Shown one piece after another: positions 22,570-36,360 of a stretch of 64,000 nt of DNA. The DNA is from Anomaloglossus baeobatrachus (taxonomy: Eukaryota > Chordata > Amphibia > Anura > Aromobatidae). Below the pieces are notes generated by a model. That model saw only the letters and a list, made by a program, of their open reading frames with translations, did not search any database and was not told the origin of the DNA. The translations under genes were made by a program, and so were the position numbers. The stretch is from positions 1-64,000 of the forward strand of contig NW_027442225.1 in the NCBI RefSeq assembly GCF_048569485.1, written 5' to 3'. Each line of letters begins with the position of its first letter. Positions within the stretch are counted from its first letter, which is position 1.

Positions 22570-25275
22570 TCTACCCCTCTATCTATCGACCCACCCCTCT
22601 ATCTATCAACCCACCCCCTCTATCTATCGACCCACCCCCTCTATCTATCGACCCACCCCCTCTATCTATCGACCCACCCCCTCTATCTATCGACCCACCC
22701 CCTCTATCTATCGACCCACCCCCTCTATCTATCGACCCACCCCCTCTATCTATCGACCCACCCCCTCTATCTATCGACCCACCCCCTCTATCTATCGACC
22801 CACCCCCTCTATCTATCGACCCACCCCCTCTATCTATCGACCCACCCCCTCTATCTATCGACCCACCCCCTCTATCTATCGACCCACCCCCTCTATCTAT
22901 CGACCCACCCCCTCTATCTATCGACCCACCCCCTCTATCTATCGACCCACCCCCTCTATCTATCGACCCACCCCCTCTATCTATCGACCCACCCCCTCTA
23001 TCTATCGACCCACCCCCTCTATCTATCGACCCACCCCCTCTATCTATCGACCCACCCCCTCTATCTATCGACCCACCCCCTCTATCTATCGACCCACCCC
23101 CTCTATCTATCGACCCACCCCCTCTATCTATCGACCCACCCCCTCTATCTATCGACCCACCCCCTCTATCTATCGACCCACCCCCTCTATCTATCGACCC
23201 ACCCCCTCTATCTATCGACCCACCCCCTCTATCTATCGACCCACCCCCTCTATCTATCGACCCACCCCCTCTATCTATCGACCCACCCCCTCTATCTATC
23301 GACCCACCCCCTCTATCTATCGACCCACCCCCTCTATCTATCGACCCACCCCCTCTATCTATCGACCCACCCCCTCTATCTATCGACCCACCCCCTCTAT
23401 CTATCGACCCACCCCCTCTATCTATCGACCCACCCCCTCTATCTATCGACCCACCCCCTCTATCTATCGACCCACCCCCTCTATCTATCGACCCACCCCC
23501 TCTATCTATCGACCCACCCCCTCTATCTATCGACCCACCCCCTCTATCTATCGACCCACCCCCTCTATCTATCGACCCACCCCCTCTATCTATCGACCCA
23601 CCCCCTCTATCTATCGACCCACCCCCTCTATCTATCGACCCACCCCCTCTATCTATCGACCCACCCCCTCTATCTATCGACCCACCCCCTCTATCTATCG
23701 ACCCACCCCCTCTATCTATCGACCCACCCCCTCTATCTATCGACCCACCCCCTCTATCTATCGACCCACCCCCTCTATCTATCGACCCACCCCCTCTATC
23801 TATCGACCCACCCCCTCTATCTATCGACCCACCCCCTCTATCTATCGACCCACCCCCTCTATCTATCGACCCACCCCCTCTATCTATCGACCCACCCCCT
23901 CTATCTATCGACCCACCCCCTCTATCTATCGACCCACCCCCTCTATCTATCGACCCACCCCCTCTATCTATCGACCCACCCCCTCTATCTATCGACCCAC
24001 CCCCTCTATCTATCGACCCACCCCCTCTATCTATCGACCCACCCCCTCTATCTATCGACCCACCCCCTCTATCTATCGACCCACCCCCTCTATCTATCGA
24101 CCCACCCCCTCTATCTATCGACCCACCCCCTCTATCTATCGACCCACCCCCTCTATCTATCGACCCACCCCCTCTATCTATCGACCCACCCCCTCTATCT
24201 ATCGACCCACCCCCTCTATCTATCGACCCACCCCCTCTATCTATCGACCCACCCCCTCTATCTATCGACCCACCCCCTCTATCTATCGACCCACCCCCTC
24301 TATCTATCGACCCACCCCCTCTATCTATCGACCCACCCCCTCTATCTATCGACCCACCCCCTCTATCTATCGACCCACCCCCTCTATCTATCGACCCACC
24401 CCCTCTATCTATCGACCCACCCCCTCTATCTATCGACCCACCCCCTCTATCTATCGACCCACCCCCTCTATCTATCGACCCACCCCCTCTATCTATCGAC
24501 CCACCCCCTCTATCTATCGACCCACCCCCTCTATCTATCGACCCACCCCCTCTATCTATCGACCCACCCCCTCTATCTATCGACCCACCCCCTCTATCTA
24601 TCGACCCACCCCCTCTATCTATCGACCCACCCCCTCTATCTATCGACCCACCCCCTCTATCTATCGACCCACCCCCTCTATCTATCGACCCACCCCCTCT
24701 ATCTATCGACCCACCCCCTCTATCTATCGACCCACCCCCTCTATCTATCGACCCACCCCCTCTATCTATCGACCCACCCCCTCTATCTATCGACCCACCC
24801 CCTCTATCTATCGACCCACCCCCTCTATCTATCGACCCACCCCCTCTATCTATCGACCCACCCCCTCTATCTATCGACCCACCCCCTCTATCTATCGACC
24901 CACCCCCTCTATCTATCGACCCACCCCCTCTATCTATCGACCCACCCCCTCTATCTATCGACCCACCCCCTCTATCTATCGACCCACCCCCTCTATCTAT
25001 CGACCCACCCCCTCTATCTATCGACCCACCCCCTCTATCTATCGACCCACCCCCTCTATCTATCGACCCACCCCCTCTATCTATCGACCCACCCCCTCTA
25101 TCTATCGACCCACCCCCTCTATCTATCGACCCACCCCCTCTATCTATCGACCCACCCCCTCTATCTATCGACCCACCCCCTCTATCTATCGACCCACCCC
25201 CTCTATCTATCGACCCACCCCCTCTATCTATCGACCCACCCCCTCTATCTATCGACCCACCCCCTCTATCTATCG
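22570..25275. repeat. 21-bp minisatellite, about 128 nearly identical copies
   Basis: The unit is CCACCCCCTCTATCTATCGA plus C (21 bp). It is repeated almost without change for 2.7 kb; only the first two or three units differ. Since 21 is divisible by three and the unit has no stop in several frames, it creates open frames of over 900 codons on both strands. These are artefacts. The near-identity implies very recent expansion or strong homogenisation. Confidence 0.97.
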
Positions 25276-25825
25276 ACCCCGCACTACACATGGGGGAGAG
25301 AGAGAGCGACAGACCCCGCACTACACATGAGGGAGAGAGAGAGCGACAGACCCCGCACTACACATGAGGGAGAGAGAGCGACAGACCCCGCACTACACAT
25401 GAGGGAGAGAGAGCGACAGACCCCGCACTACACATGAGGGGGAGAGAGCGACAGACCCCGCACTACACATGGGGGAGAGAGAGCGACAGACCCCGCACTA
25501 CACATGGGGGAGAGAGAGCGACAGACCCCGCACTACACATGAGGGAGAGAGAGCGACAGACTCCGCACTACACATGGAGGAGAGAGAGCGACAGACCCCG
25601 CACTACACATGGGGGAGAGAGAGCGACAGACCCCGCACTACACATGAGGGAGAGAGAGCGACAGACCCCGCACTACACATGAGGGAGAGAGAGAGCGCGA
25701 CAGACCCCGCACTACACATGAGGGAGAGAGAGAGCGACAGACCCCGCACTACACATGAGGGAGAGAGAGAGCGCGACAGACCCCGCACTACACATGGGGG
25801 AGAGAGAGCGACAGACCCCGCACTA

Positions 25826-25880
25826 CTCTCTCTCCCCCATGTGTACTGCGGCGTCTGTTGCTCTCTCTCTCCCCCATGTG
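25826..25880 (-). repeat. Inverted island 1 in the 35-bp array
   Basis: About 1.5 units of the minisatellite in reverse orientation (CTCTCTCCCCCATGTG), flanked by forward units. It carries the diagnostic TGCGGCGTCTGTTGCTC variant shared by the other islands. Confidence 0.9.
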
Positions 25881-26293
25881 AGCGACAGACCCCGCACTAC
25901 ACATGAGGGAGAGAGAGAGCGACAGACCCCGCACTACACATGAGGGAGAGAGAGAGTGACAGACCCCGCACTACACATGAGGGAGAGAGAGAGTGACAGA
26001 CCCCGCACTACACATGAGGGAGAGAGAGCGACAGACCCCGCACTACACATGAGGGAGAGAGAGCGACAGACCCCACACTACACATGGGGGAGAGAGAGCG
26101 ACAGACCCCGCACTACACATGGGGGAGAGAGAGCGACAGATCCCTGCCCTACACATGGGGGAGAGAGCGACAGACCCCGCACTACACATGAGGGAGAGAG
26201 AGAGTGACAGACCCCGCACTACACATGAGGGAGAGAGAGAGCGACAGACCCCGCACTACACATGAGGGAGAGAGAGAGACAGACCCCGCACTA

Positions 26294-26385
26294 CTCTCTC
26301 TCCCCCATGTGTAGTGCAGGGTCTGTCGCTCTCTCTTCCCCATGTGTACTGCGGCGTCTGTTGCTCTCTCTCTCCCCCATGTGAG
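26294..26385 (-). repeat. Inverted island 2 in the 35-bp array
   Basis: About 2.5 reverse-orientation units, with the same right junction (CCCCCATGTGAGCGACAGAC) as island 1. Confidence 0.9.
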
Positions 26386-27698
26386 CGACAGACCCCGCAC
26401 TACACATGAGAGAGAGCGACAGACCCCGCACTACACATGGGGGAGAGAGAGCGACAGACCCCGCACTACACATGGGGGAGAGAGAGCGACAGACCCCGCA
26501 CTACACATGGGGGAGAGAGAGCGACAGACCCCGCACTACACATGGGGGAGAGAGAGAGCGGCAGACCCCGCACTACACATGGGGGAGAGAGAGCGACAGA
26601 CCCCGCACTACACATGGGGGAGAGAGAGCGACAGATCCCTGCCCTACACATGGGGGAGAGAGAGCGACAGACCCCGCACTACACATGAGGGAGAGAGAGA
26701 CAGACCCCGCACTACACATGAGGGAGAGAGAGAGCGACAGACCCCGCACTACACATGAGGGAGAGAGAGAGCGACAGACCCCGCACTACACATGAGGGAG
26801 AGAGAGAGCGACAGACCCCGCACTATACATGAGGGAGAGAGAGAGCGACAGACCCCGCACTACAGATGGGGGAGAGAGCGACAGACCCCGCACTACACAT
26901 GAGGGAGAGAGAGAGCGACAGACCCCGGATTACACATGAGGGAGAGAGAGAGAGCGACAGACCCCGCACTACACATGAGGGAGAGAGAGAGAGCGACTGA
27001 CCCCGCACTACACATGAGGGAGAGAGAGAGCGACTGACCCCGCACTACACATGAGGGAGAGAGAGAGCGACTGACCCCGCACTACACATGAGGGAGAGAG
27101 AGAGCGACAGACCCCGCACTACACATGAGGGAGAGAGAGAGCGACAGACCCCGCACTACACATGAGGGAGAGAGAGAGAGCGACAGACCCCGCACTACAC
27201 ATGAGGGAGAGAGAGAGCGACTGACCCCGCACTACACATGAGGGAGAGAGAGAGCGACAGACCCCGCACTACACATGAGGGAGAGAGAGAGCGACAGACC
27301 CCGCACTACACATGGGGGAGAGAGAGCGACAGACCCCGCACTACACATGAGAGAGAGAGCGACAGACCCCGCACTACACATGAGGGAGAGAGAGAGCGAC
27401 AGACCCCGCACTACACATGAGGGAGAGAGAGCGACAGACCCCGCACTACACATGAGGGAGAGAGAGCGACAGACCCCGCACTACACATGAGGGAGAGAGA
27501 GAGCGACAGACCCCGCACTACACATGAGGGAGAGAGAGAGCGACAGACCCCGCACTACACATGAGGGAGAGAGAGAGCGACTGACCCCGCACTACACATG
27601 AGGGAGAGAGAGAGCGACAGACCCCGCACTACACATGAGGGAGAGAGCGCGACAGACCCCGCACTACACATGGGGGAGAGAGAGCGACAGACCCCGCT

Positions 27699-27791
27699 CT
27701 ACTCTCTCTCCACCATGTGTAGTGCAGGGTCTGTCGCTCTCTCTCCCCCATGTGTACTGCGGCGTCTGTTGCTCTCTCTCTCCCCCATGTG
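27699..27791 (-). repeat. Inverted island 3 in the 35-bp array
   Basis: About 2.5 reverse-orientation units with the same right junction, followed by a distinctive ACACTTGAGG unit that also follows islands 4 and 5. Confidence 0.9.
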
Positions 27792-29460
27792 AGCGACAGA
27801 CCCCGCACTACACTTGAGGGAGAGAGAGCGACAGACCCCGCACTACACATGGGGGAGAGAGAGCGACAGACCCCGCACTACACATGGGGGAGAGAGAGCG
27901 ACAGACCCCGCACTACACATGGGGGAGAGAGAGCGACAGACCCCGCACTACACATGGGGGAGAGAGAGCGACAGACCCCGCACTACACATGGGGGAAAGA
28001 GAGCGACAGACCCCGCACTACACATGGGGGAGAGAGAGCGACAGACCCCGCACTACACATGGGGGAGAGAGAGCGACAGACCCCGCACTACACATGGGGG
28101 AGAGAGAGCGACAGACCCCGCACTACACATGGGGGAGAGAGAGCGACAGACCCCGCACTACACATGGGGGAGAGAGAGCGACAGACCCCGCACTACACAT
28201 GGGGGGAAGAGAGCGACAGACCCCGCACTACACATGGGGGGAAGAGAGCAACAGACCCCGCACTTCACATGGGGGGGAGAGAGCGCGACAGACCCCGCAC
28301 TACACATGGGGGGGAGAGAGCGCGACAGACCCCGCACTACACATGGGGGGGAGAGAGCGCGACAGACCCCGCACTACACATGGGGGAGAGAGAGCGCGAC
28401 AGACCCCGCACTACACATGGGGGAGAGAGAGCGACAGATCCCTGCCCTACACATGGGGGAGAGAGAGCGACAGACCCCGCACTACACATGAGGGAGAGAG
28501 AGACAGACCCCGCACTACACATGAGGGAGAGAGAGAGCGACAGACCCCGCACTACACATGAGGGAGAGAGAGAGCGACAGACCCCGCACTACACATGAGG
28601 GAGAGAGAGAGCGACAGACCCCGCACTATACATGAGGGAGAGAGAGAGCGACAGACCCCGCACTACAGATGGGGGAGAGAGCGACAGACCCCGCACTACA
28701 CATGAGGGAGAGAGAGAGCGACAGACCCCGGATTACACATGAGGGAGAGAGAGAGAGCGACAGACCCCGCACTACACATGAGGGAGAGAGAGAGAGCGAC
28801 TGACCCCGCACTACACATGAGGGAGAGAGAGAGCGACTGACCCCACACTACACATGAGGGAGAGAGAGAGCGACTGACCCCGCACTACACATGAGGGAGA
28901 GAGAGAGCGACAGACCCCGCACTACACATGAGGGAGAGAGAGAGAGCGACAGACCCCGCACTACACATGAGGGAGAGAGAGAGCGACTGACCCCGCACTA
29001 CACATGAGGGAGAGAGAGAGCGACAGACCCCGCACTACACATGAGGGAGAGAGAGAGCGACAGACCCCGCACTACACATGGGGGAGAGAGAGCGACAGAC
29101 CCCGCACTACACATGAGGGAGAGAGAGAGCGACTGACCCCGCACTACACATGAGGGAGAGAGAGAGCGACAGACCCCGCACTACACATGAGGGAGAGAGA
29201 GCGACAGACCCCGCACTACACATGAGGGAGAGAGAGCGACAGACCCCGCACTACACATGAGGGAGAGAGCGACAGACCCCGCACTACACATGAGGGAGAG
29301 AGAGAGCGACTGACCCCGCACTACACATGAGGGAGAGAGAGAGCGACAGACCCCGCACTACACATGAGGGAGAGAGAGCGACAGACCCCGCACTACACAT
29401 GAGAGAGAGCGCGACAGACCCCGCACTACACATGGGGAAAAGAGAGCGACAGACCCCGCT

Positions 29461-29553
29461 CTACTCTCTCTCCACCATGTGTAGTGCAGGGTCTGTCGCT
29501 CTCTCTCCCCCATGTGTACTGCGGCGTCTGTTGCTCTCTCTCTCCCCCATGTG
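29461..29553 (-). repeat. Inverted island 4 in the 35-bp array
   Basis: Nearly identical to island 3, including the downstream ACACTTGAGG unit, so the two belong to a duplicated higher-order segment. Confidence 0.9.
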
Positions 29554-32500
29554 AGCGACAGACCCCGCACTACACTTGAGGGAGAGAGAGCGACAGACCC
29601 CGCACTACACATGGGGGAGAGAGAGCGACAGACCCCGCACTACACATGGGGGAGAGAGAGCGACAGACCCCGCACTACACATGGGGGAAAGAGAGCGACA
29701 GACCCCGCACTACACATGGGGGAGAGAGAGCGACAGACCCCGCACTACACATAGGGGAGAGAGAGCGACAGACCCCGCACTACACATGGGGGAGAGAGAG
29801 CGACAGACCCCGCACTACACATGAGGGAGAGAGAGAGCGACAGACCCCGCACTACACATGAGGGAGAGAGAGCGACAGACCCCGCACTACACATGGGGGA
29901 AAGAGAGCGACAGACCCCGCACTACACATGGGGGAGAGAGAGCGACAGACCCCGCACTACACATGGGGGAGAGAGAGCGACAGACCCCGCACTACACATG
30001 GGGGAGAGAGAGCGACAGACCCCGCACTACACATGGGGGAGAGAGAGCGACAGACCCCGCACTACACATGGGGGAGAGAGAGCGACAGACCCCGCACTAC
30101 ACATGGGGGAGAGAGAGCGACAGACCCCGCACTACACATGGGGGAGAGAGAGCGACAGACCCCGCACTACACATGGGGGAGAGAGAGCGACAGACCCCGC
30201 ACTACACATGGGGGGAAGAGAGCGACAGACCCCGCACTACACATGGGGGGAAGAGAGCGACAGACCCCGCACTACACATGGGGGGAAGAGAGCAACAGAC
30301 CCCGCACTTCACATGGGGGGGAGAGAGCGCGACAGACCCCGCACTACACATGGGGGGGAGAGAGCGCGACAGACCCCGCACTACACATGGGGGGGAGAGA
30401 GCGCGACAGACCCCGCACTACACATGGGGGAGAGAGAGCGCGACAGACCCCGCACTACACATGGGGGAGAGAGAGCGCGACAGACCCCGCATTACACATG
30501 GGGGAGAGAGAGCGCGACAGACCCCGCACTACACATGGGGGGAGAGAGAGCGCGACAGACCCCGCACTACACATGGGGGAGAGAGAGCGCGACAGACCCC
30601 GCACTACACATGGGGGAGAGAGAGCGCGACAGACCCCGCACTACACATGGGGGAGAGCGCGACAGACCCCGCACTACACATGGGGGAGAGCGCGACAGAC
30701 CCCGCACTACACATGGGGGAGAGAGCGACAGACCCCGCACTACACATGAGGGAGAGAGAGAGCGACAGACCCCGCACTACACATGAGGGAGAGAGAGAGC
30801 GACAGACCCCGCACTACACATGAGGGAGAGAGAGAGCGCGACAGACCCCGCACTATACATGAGGGAGAGAGAGAGCGACAGACCCCACACTACACATGGG
30901 GGAGAGAGAGCGACAGACCCCGCACTACAGATGGAGGAGAGAGCGACAGACCCCGCACTACACATGAGGGAGAGAGAGAGCGACAGACCCCGCACTACAC
31001 ATGAGGGAGAGAGAGAGAGCGACAGACCCCGCACTACACATGAGGGAGAGAGAGAGCGACTGACCCCGCATTACACATGAGGGAGAGAGAGAGCGACAGA
31101 CCCCGCACTACACATGAGGGAGAGAGAGAGCGACAGACCCCGCACTACACATGGGGGAGAGAGAGCGACAGACCCCGCACTACACATGGGGGAGAGAGAG
31201 CGACAGACCCCGCACTACACATGGGGGAGAGAGAGCGACAGACCCCGCACTACACATGGGGGAGAGAGAGCGACAGACCCCGCACTACACATGGGGGAGA
31301 GAGAGCGACAGACCCCGCACTACACATGGGGGAGAGAGAGCGATAGGCACCGCACAACCACATGGGGGAGAGAGAGCGACAGACCCCGCACTACACATGG
31401 GGGAGAGAGAGAGCGACAGACCCCGCACTACACACGAGGGAGAGAGCGACAGACCCCGCACTACACATGAGGGAGAGAGCGACAGACCCCGCACTACACT
31501 TGGGGGGGAGAGAGCGACAGACCCCGCACTACACATGAGGGAGAGAGAGAACGACAGACCCTGCACTACACATGAGGGAGAGAGAGAGCGACAGACCCCG
31601 CACTACACATGAGGGGGAGAGCGACAGACCCCGCACTACACATGAGGGAGAGAGAGAGTGACAGACCCCGCACTATACATGAGGGAGAGAAAGAGCGACA
31701 GACCCCGCACTACACATGGGGGAGAGAGAGAGCGACAGACCCCGCACTACACATGGGGGAGAGAGAGCGACAGACCCCGCACTACACATGGGGGAGAGAG
31801 AGCGACAGACCCCACACTACACATGAGGGAGAGAGAGAGAGCAACAGACCCCGCACTACACATGAGGGAGAGAGAGCGACAGACCCCGCACTACACATGG
31901 AGGAGAGAGAGCGACAGACCCCGCACTACACATGGGGGAGAGAGAGAGCGACAGACCCCGCACTACACATGGAGGAGAGAGAGCGACAGACCCCGCACTA
32001 CACATGGGGGAGAGAGAGCGACAGACCCCGCACTACACATGGGGGAGAGAGAGCGACAGACCCCGCACTACACATGGGGGAGAGAGAGCGACAGATCCCT
32101 GCCCTACACATGGGGGAGAGAGAGCGACAGACCCCGCACTACACATGAGGGAGAGAGAGACAGACCCCGCACTACACATGAGGGAGAGAGAGAGCGACAG
32201 ACCCCGCACTACACATGAGGGAGAGAGAGAGCGACAGACCCCGCACTACACATGAGGGAGAGAGAGAGCGACAGACCCCGCACTACACATGGGGGAGAGA
32301 GAGCGACAGACCCCGCACTACACATGGGGGAGAGAGAGCGACAGACCCCGCACTACACATGGGGGAGAGTGAGCGACAGACCCCCGCACTACACATGGGG
32401 GAGAGTGAGCGACAGACCCCGCACTACACATGGGGGAGAGTGAGCGACAGACCCCGCACTACACATGGGGGAGAGTGAGCGACAGACCCCGCACTACACA

Positions 32501-32862
32501 TGGGGGAGAGAGAGCGACAGACCCCGCACTACACATGGGGGAGAGAGAGCGACAGACCCCGCACTACACATGAGGGAGAGAGAGACCCCGCACTACACAT
32601 GGGGGAGAGAGAGAGAGCAACAGACCCCGCACTACACATGGGGGAGAGAGAGAGCGACAGACCCCGCACTACACATGAGGGAGAGAGAGAGCGACTGACC
32701 CCGCACTACACATGAGGGAGAGAGAGAGCGCGACTGACCCCGCACTACACATGAGGGAGAGAGAGAGCGCGACAGACCCCGCACTACACATGGGGGAGAG
32801 AGAGAGCGCGACAGACCCCGCACTACACATGGGGGAGAGAGAGCGACAGACCCCGCACTTCT

Positions 32863-32950
32863 CTCTCTCCCCCATGTGTAGTGCAGGGTCTGTCGCTCTC
32901 TCTCCCCCATGTGTAGTGCGGCGTCTGTTGCTCTCTCTCTCCCCCATGTG
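32863..32950 (-). repeat. Inverted island 5 in the 35-bp array
   Basis: Reverse-orientation units with the shared right junction and the following ACACTTGAGG unit. The second reverse unit reads GTGTAGTGCGGCG rather than GTGTACTGCGGCG. Confidence 0.9.
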
Positions 32951-35559
32951 AGCGACAGACCCCGCACTACACTTGAGGGAGAGAGAGCGACAGACCCCGC
33001 ACTACACATGGGGGAGAGAGAGCGACACCCCGCACTACACAGGGGGGAGAGAGAGCGACAGACCCCGCACTACACATGGGGGAGAGAGAGCGACAGACCC
33101 CGCACTACACATGGGGGAGAGAGAGCGACAGACCCCGCACTACACATGGGAGAGAGAGAGCGACAGACCCCGCACTACACATGGGGGAGAGAGAGCGACA
33201 GACCCCGCACTACACATGGGGGAGAGAGAGCGACAGACCCCGCACTACACATGGGGGAGAGAGAGCGACAGACCCCGCACTACACATGGGGGAGAGAGAG
33301 CGACAGACCCCGCACTACACATGGGGGAGAGAGAGCGACAGACCCCGCACTACACATGGGGGGGGAGAGAGCGCGACAGACCCCGCACTACACATGGGGG
33401 GGAGAGAGCGCGACAGACCCCGCACTACACATGGGGGGGAGAGAGCGCGACAGACCCCGCACTACACATGGGGGGGAGAGAGCGCGACAGACCCCGCACT
33501 ACACATGGGGGGAGAGAGCGCGACAGACCCCGCACTACACATGGGGGAGAGAGAGCGCGACAGACCCCGCACCACACATGGGGGAGAGAGAGCGCGACAG
33601 ACCCCGCACCACACATGGGGGAGAGAGAGCGCGACAGACCCCGCACTACACATGGGGGAGAGAGAGCGCGACAGACCCCGCACTACCGCACTACACATGG
33701 GGGAGAGAGAGCGCGACAGACCCCGCACTACACATGGGGGAGAGAGAGCGCGACAGACCCCGCCCTACACATGGGGGAGAGAGAGCGCGACAGACCCCGC
33801 CCTACACATGGGGGAGAGAGAGCGCGACAGACCCCGCCCTACACATGGGGGAGAGAGAGCGCGACAGACCCCGCCCTACACATGGGGGAGAGAGAGCGCG
33901 ACAGACCCCGCCCTACACATGGGGGAGAGAGAGCGCGACAGACCCCGCCCTACACATGGGGGGAGAGAGAGCGCGACAGACCCCGCCCTACACATGGGGG
34001 GAGAGAGAGCGCGACAGACCCCGCCCTACACATGGGGGGAGAGAGAGCGCGACAGACCCCGCCCTACACATGGGGGGAGAGAGAGCGCGACAGACCCCGC
34101 CCTACACATGGGGGGAGAGAGAGCGACAGACCCCGCCCTACACATGGGGGGAGAGAGAGCGACAGACCCCGCCCTACACATGGGGGGAGAGAGAGCGACA
34201 GTCCCCGCCCTACACATGGGGGGAGAGAGAGCGACAGTCCCCGCCCTACACATGGGGGGAGAGAGAGCGACAGTCCCCGCCCTACACATGGGGGGAGAGA
34301 GAGCGACAGACCCCGCCCTACACATGGGGGGGGAGAGAGAGCGACAGACCCCGCCCTACACATGGGGGGGGAGAGAGAGCGACAGACCCCGCCCTACACA
34401 TGGGGGGGGAGAGAGAGAGCGACAGACCCCGCCCTACACATGGGGGGGGGAGAGAGAGAGCGACAGACCCCGCCCTACACATGGGGGGGGAGAGAGAGAG
34501 CGACAGACCCCGCCCTACACATGGGGGGGAGAGCGCGCGACAGACCCCGCCCTACACATGGGGGAGAGAGCGCGCGACTGACCCTGCCCTACACATGGGG
34601 GAGAGAGCGCGCGACAGACCCCGCCCTACACATGGGGGGAGAGAGAGCGCGACAGACCCCGCACTACACATGGGGGAGAGAGAGCGCGACAGACCCCGCA
34701 CTACACATGGGGGAGAGAGAGCGCGACAGACCCCGCACTACACATGGGGGAGAGAGAGCGCGACAGACCCCGCACTACACATGGGGGGGAGAGAGCGCGA
34801 CAGACCCCGCACTACACATGGGGGGGAGAGAGCGCGACAGACCCCGCACTACACATGGGGGGAGAGAGCGCGACAGACCCCGTACTACACATGGGGGGGA
34901 GAGAGCGCGACAGACCCCGCACTACACATGGGGGGGAGAGAGCGCGACAGACCCCGCACTACACATGGGGGGGAGAGAGCGCGACAGACCCCGCACTACA
35001 CATGGGGGGGAGAGAGCGCGACAGACCCCGCACCACACATGGGGGAGAGAGAGCGCGACAGACCCCGCACTACACATGGGGGAGAGAGAGCGCGACAGAC
35101 CCCGCACTACACATGGGGGAGAGAGAGCGCGACAGACCCCGCACTACACATGGGGGAGAGAGAGCGCGACAGACCCCGCCCTACACATGGGGGAGAGAGA
35201 GCGCGACAGACCCCGCCCTACACATGGGGGAGAGAGAGCGCGACAGACCCCGCCCTACACATGGGGGGAGAGAGAGCGCGACAGACCCCGCCCTACACAT
35301 GGGGGGAGAGAGAGCGCGACAGACCCCGCCCTACACATGGGGGGAGAGAGAGCGCGACAGACCCCGCCCTACACATGGGGGGAGAGAGAGCGCGACAGAC
35401 CCCGCCCTACACATGGGGGAGAGAGAGCGACAGTCCCCGCCCTACACATGGGGGGAGAGAGCGACAGACCCCGCACTACACATGGGGGAGAGAGAGCGAC
35501 AGACCCCGCACTACACATGGGGGAGAGAGAGCGACAGACCCCGCACTAGACATGGGGGG

Positions 35560-36360
35560 GAGAGAGCGACAGATTGTGCATGGGGGGGAGAGAGTGACAG
35601 ATTGTGCATGGGGGGGAGAGAGCGACAGACCGCGCACTGTGCATGTGGGGGAGAGTGCGACAGACCGCGCACTGCGCATGGGGGGGGAGAGAGCGACAGA
35701 CTGCGCATGGGGGGGAGAGAGCGACAGACCGCGCACTGCGCATGGGGGGGAGAGAGCGACAGACCGCGCACTGCGCATGGGGGGGAGAGAGAGAGCGACA
35801 GACCGCGCACTGCGCATGGGGGGGAGAGAGAGAGCGACAGACCGCGCACTGCGCATGGGGGGGAGAGAGAGAGCGACAGACCGCGCACTGCGCATGGGGG
35901 GGAGAGAGAGAGCGACAGACCGCGCACTGCGCATGGGGGGGAGAGAGAGAGCGACAGACCGCGCACTGCGCATGGGGGGGAGAGAGAGAGCGACAGACCG
36001 CGCACTGCGCATGGGGGGGAGAGAGAGAGCGACAGACCGCGCACTGCGCATGGGGGGGAGAGAGAGAGCGACAGACCGCGCACTGCGCATGGGGGGGAGA
36101 GAGCGAGCGACAGACCGCGCACTGCGCATGGGGAGAGGGAGAGCGCGACAGAGCCCCGCGCACTGCACATGGGGGGAGGAGAGCGCGACAGACCGCGCAC
36201 TGCACATGGGGGGGGGGAGCGCGACAGACCGCGCACTGCACATGGGGGGGAGCACGACAGAGCCCGCGCACTGCACATGGGGGGGGGAGAGCGCGACAGA
36301 GCCCGCGCACTGCACATGGGGGGAGAGAGCGCGACAGAGCCCGCGCACTACACATGGGGG
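35560..36360. repeat. CpG-rich subfamily at the right edge of the 35-bp array
   Basis: The units change from CCCCGCACTACACATG to GACCGCGCACTGCGCATG, with up to eight G, and about ten consecutive units near 35765-36120 are nearly identical. The sequence then degrades toward the junction with the LINE at 36378. Confidence 0.85.

Noticed and set aside
22306-25275. Possible CRISPR-like arrays
   Set aside because: The repeats are contiguous without spacers, and the genome is clearly vertebrate.
22366-25437. Open frames of 1023, 968 and 912 codons over the 21-bp array
   Set aside because: The unit is 21 bp and stop-free, so any frame stays open. The proteins are pure seven-residue repeats with no start context, and open frames occur on both strands.
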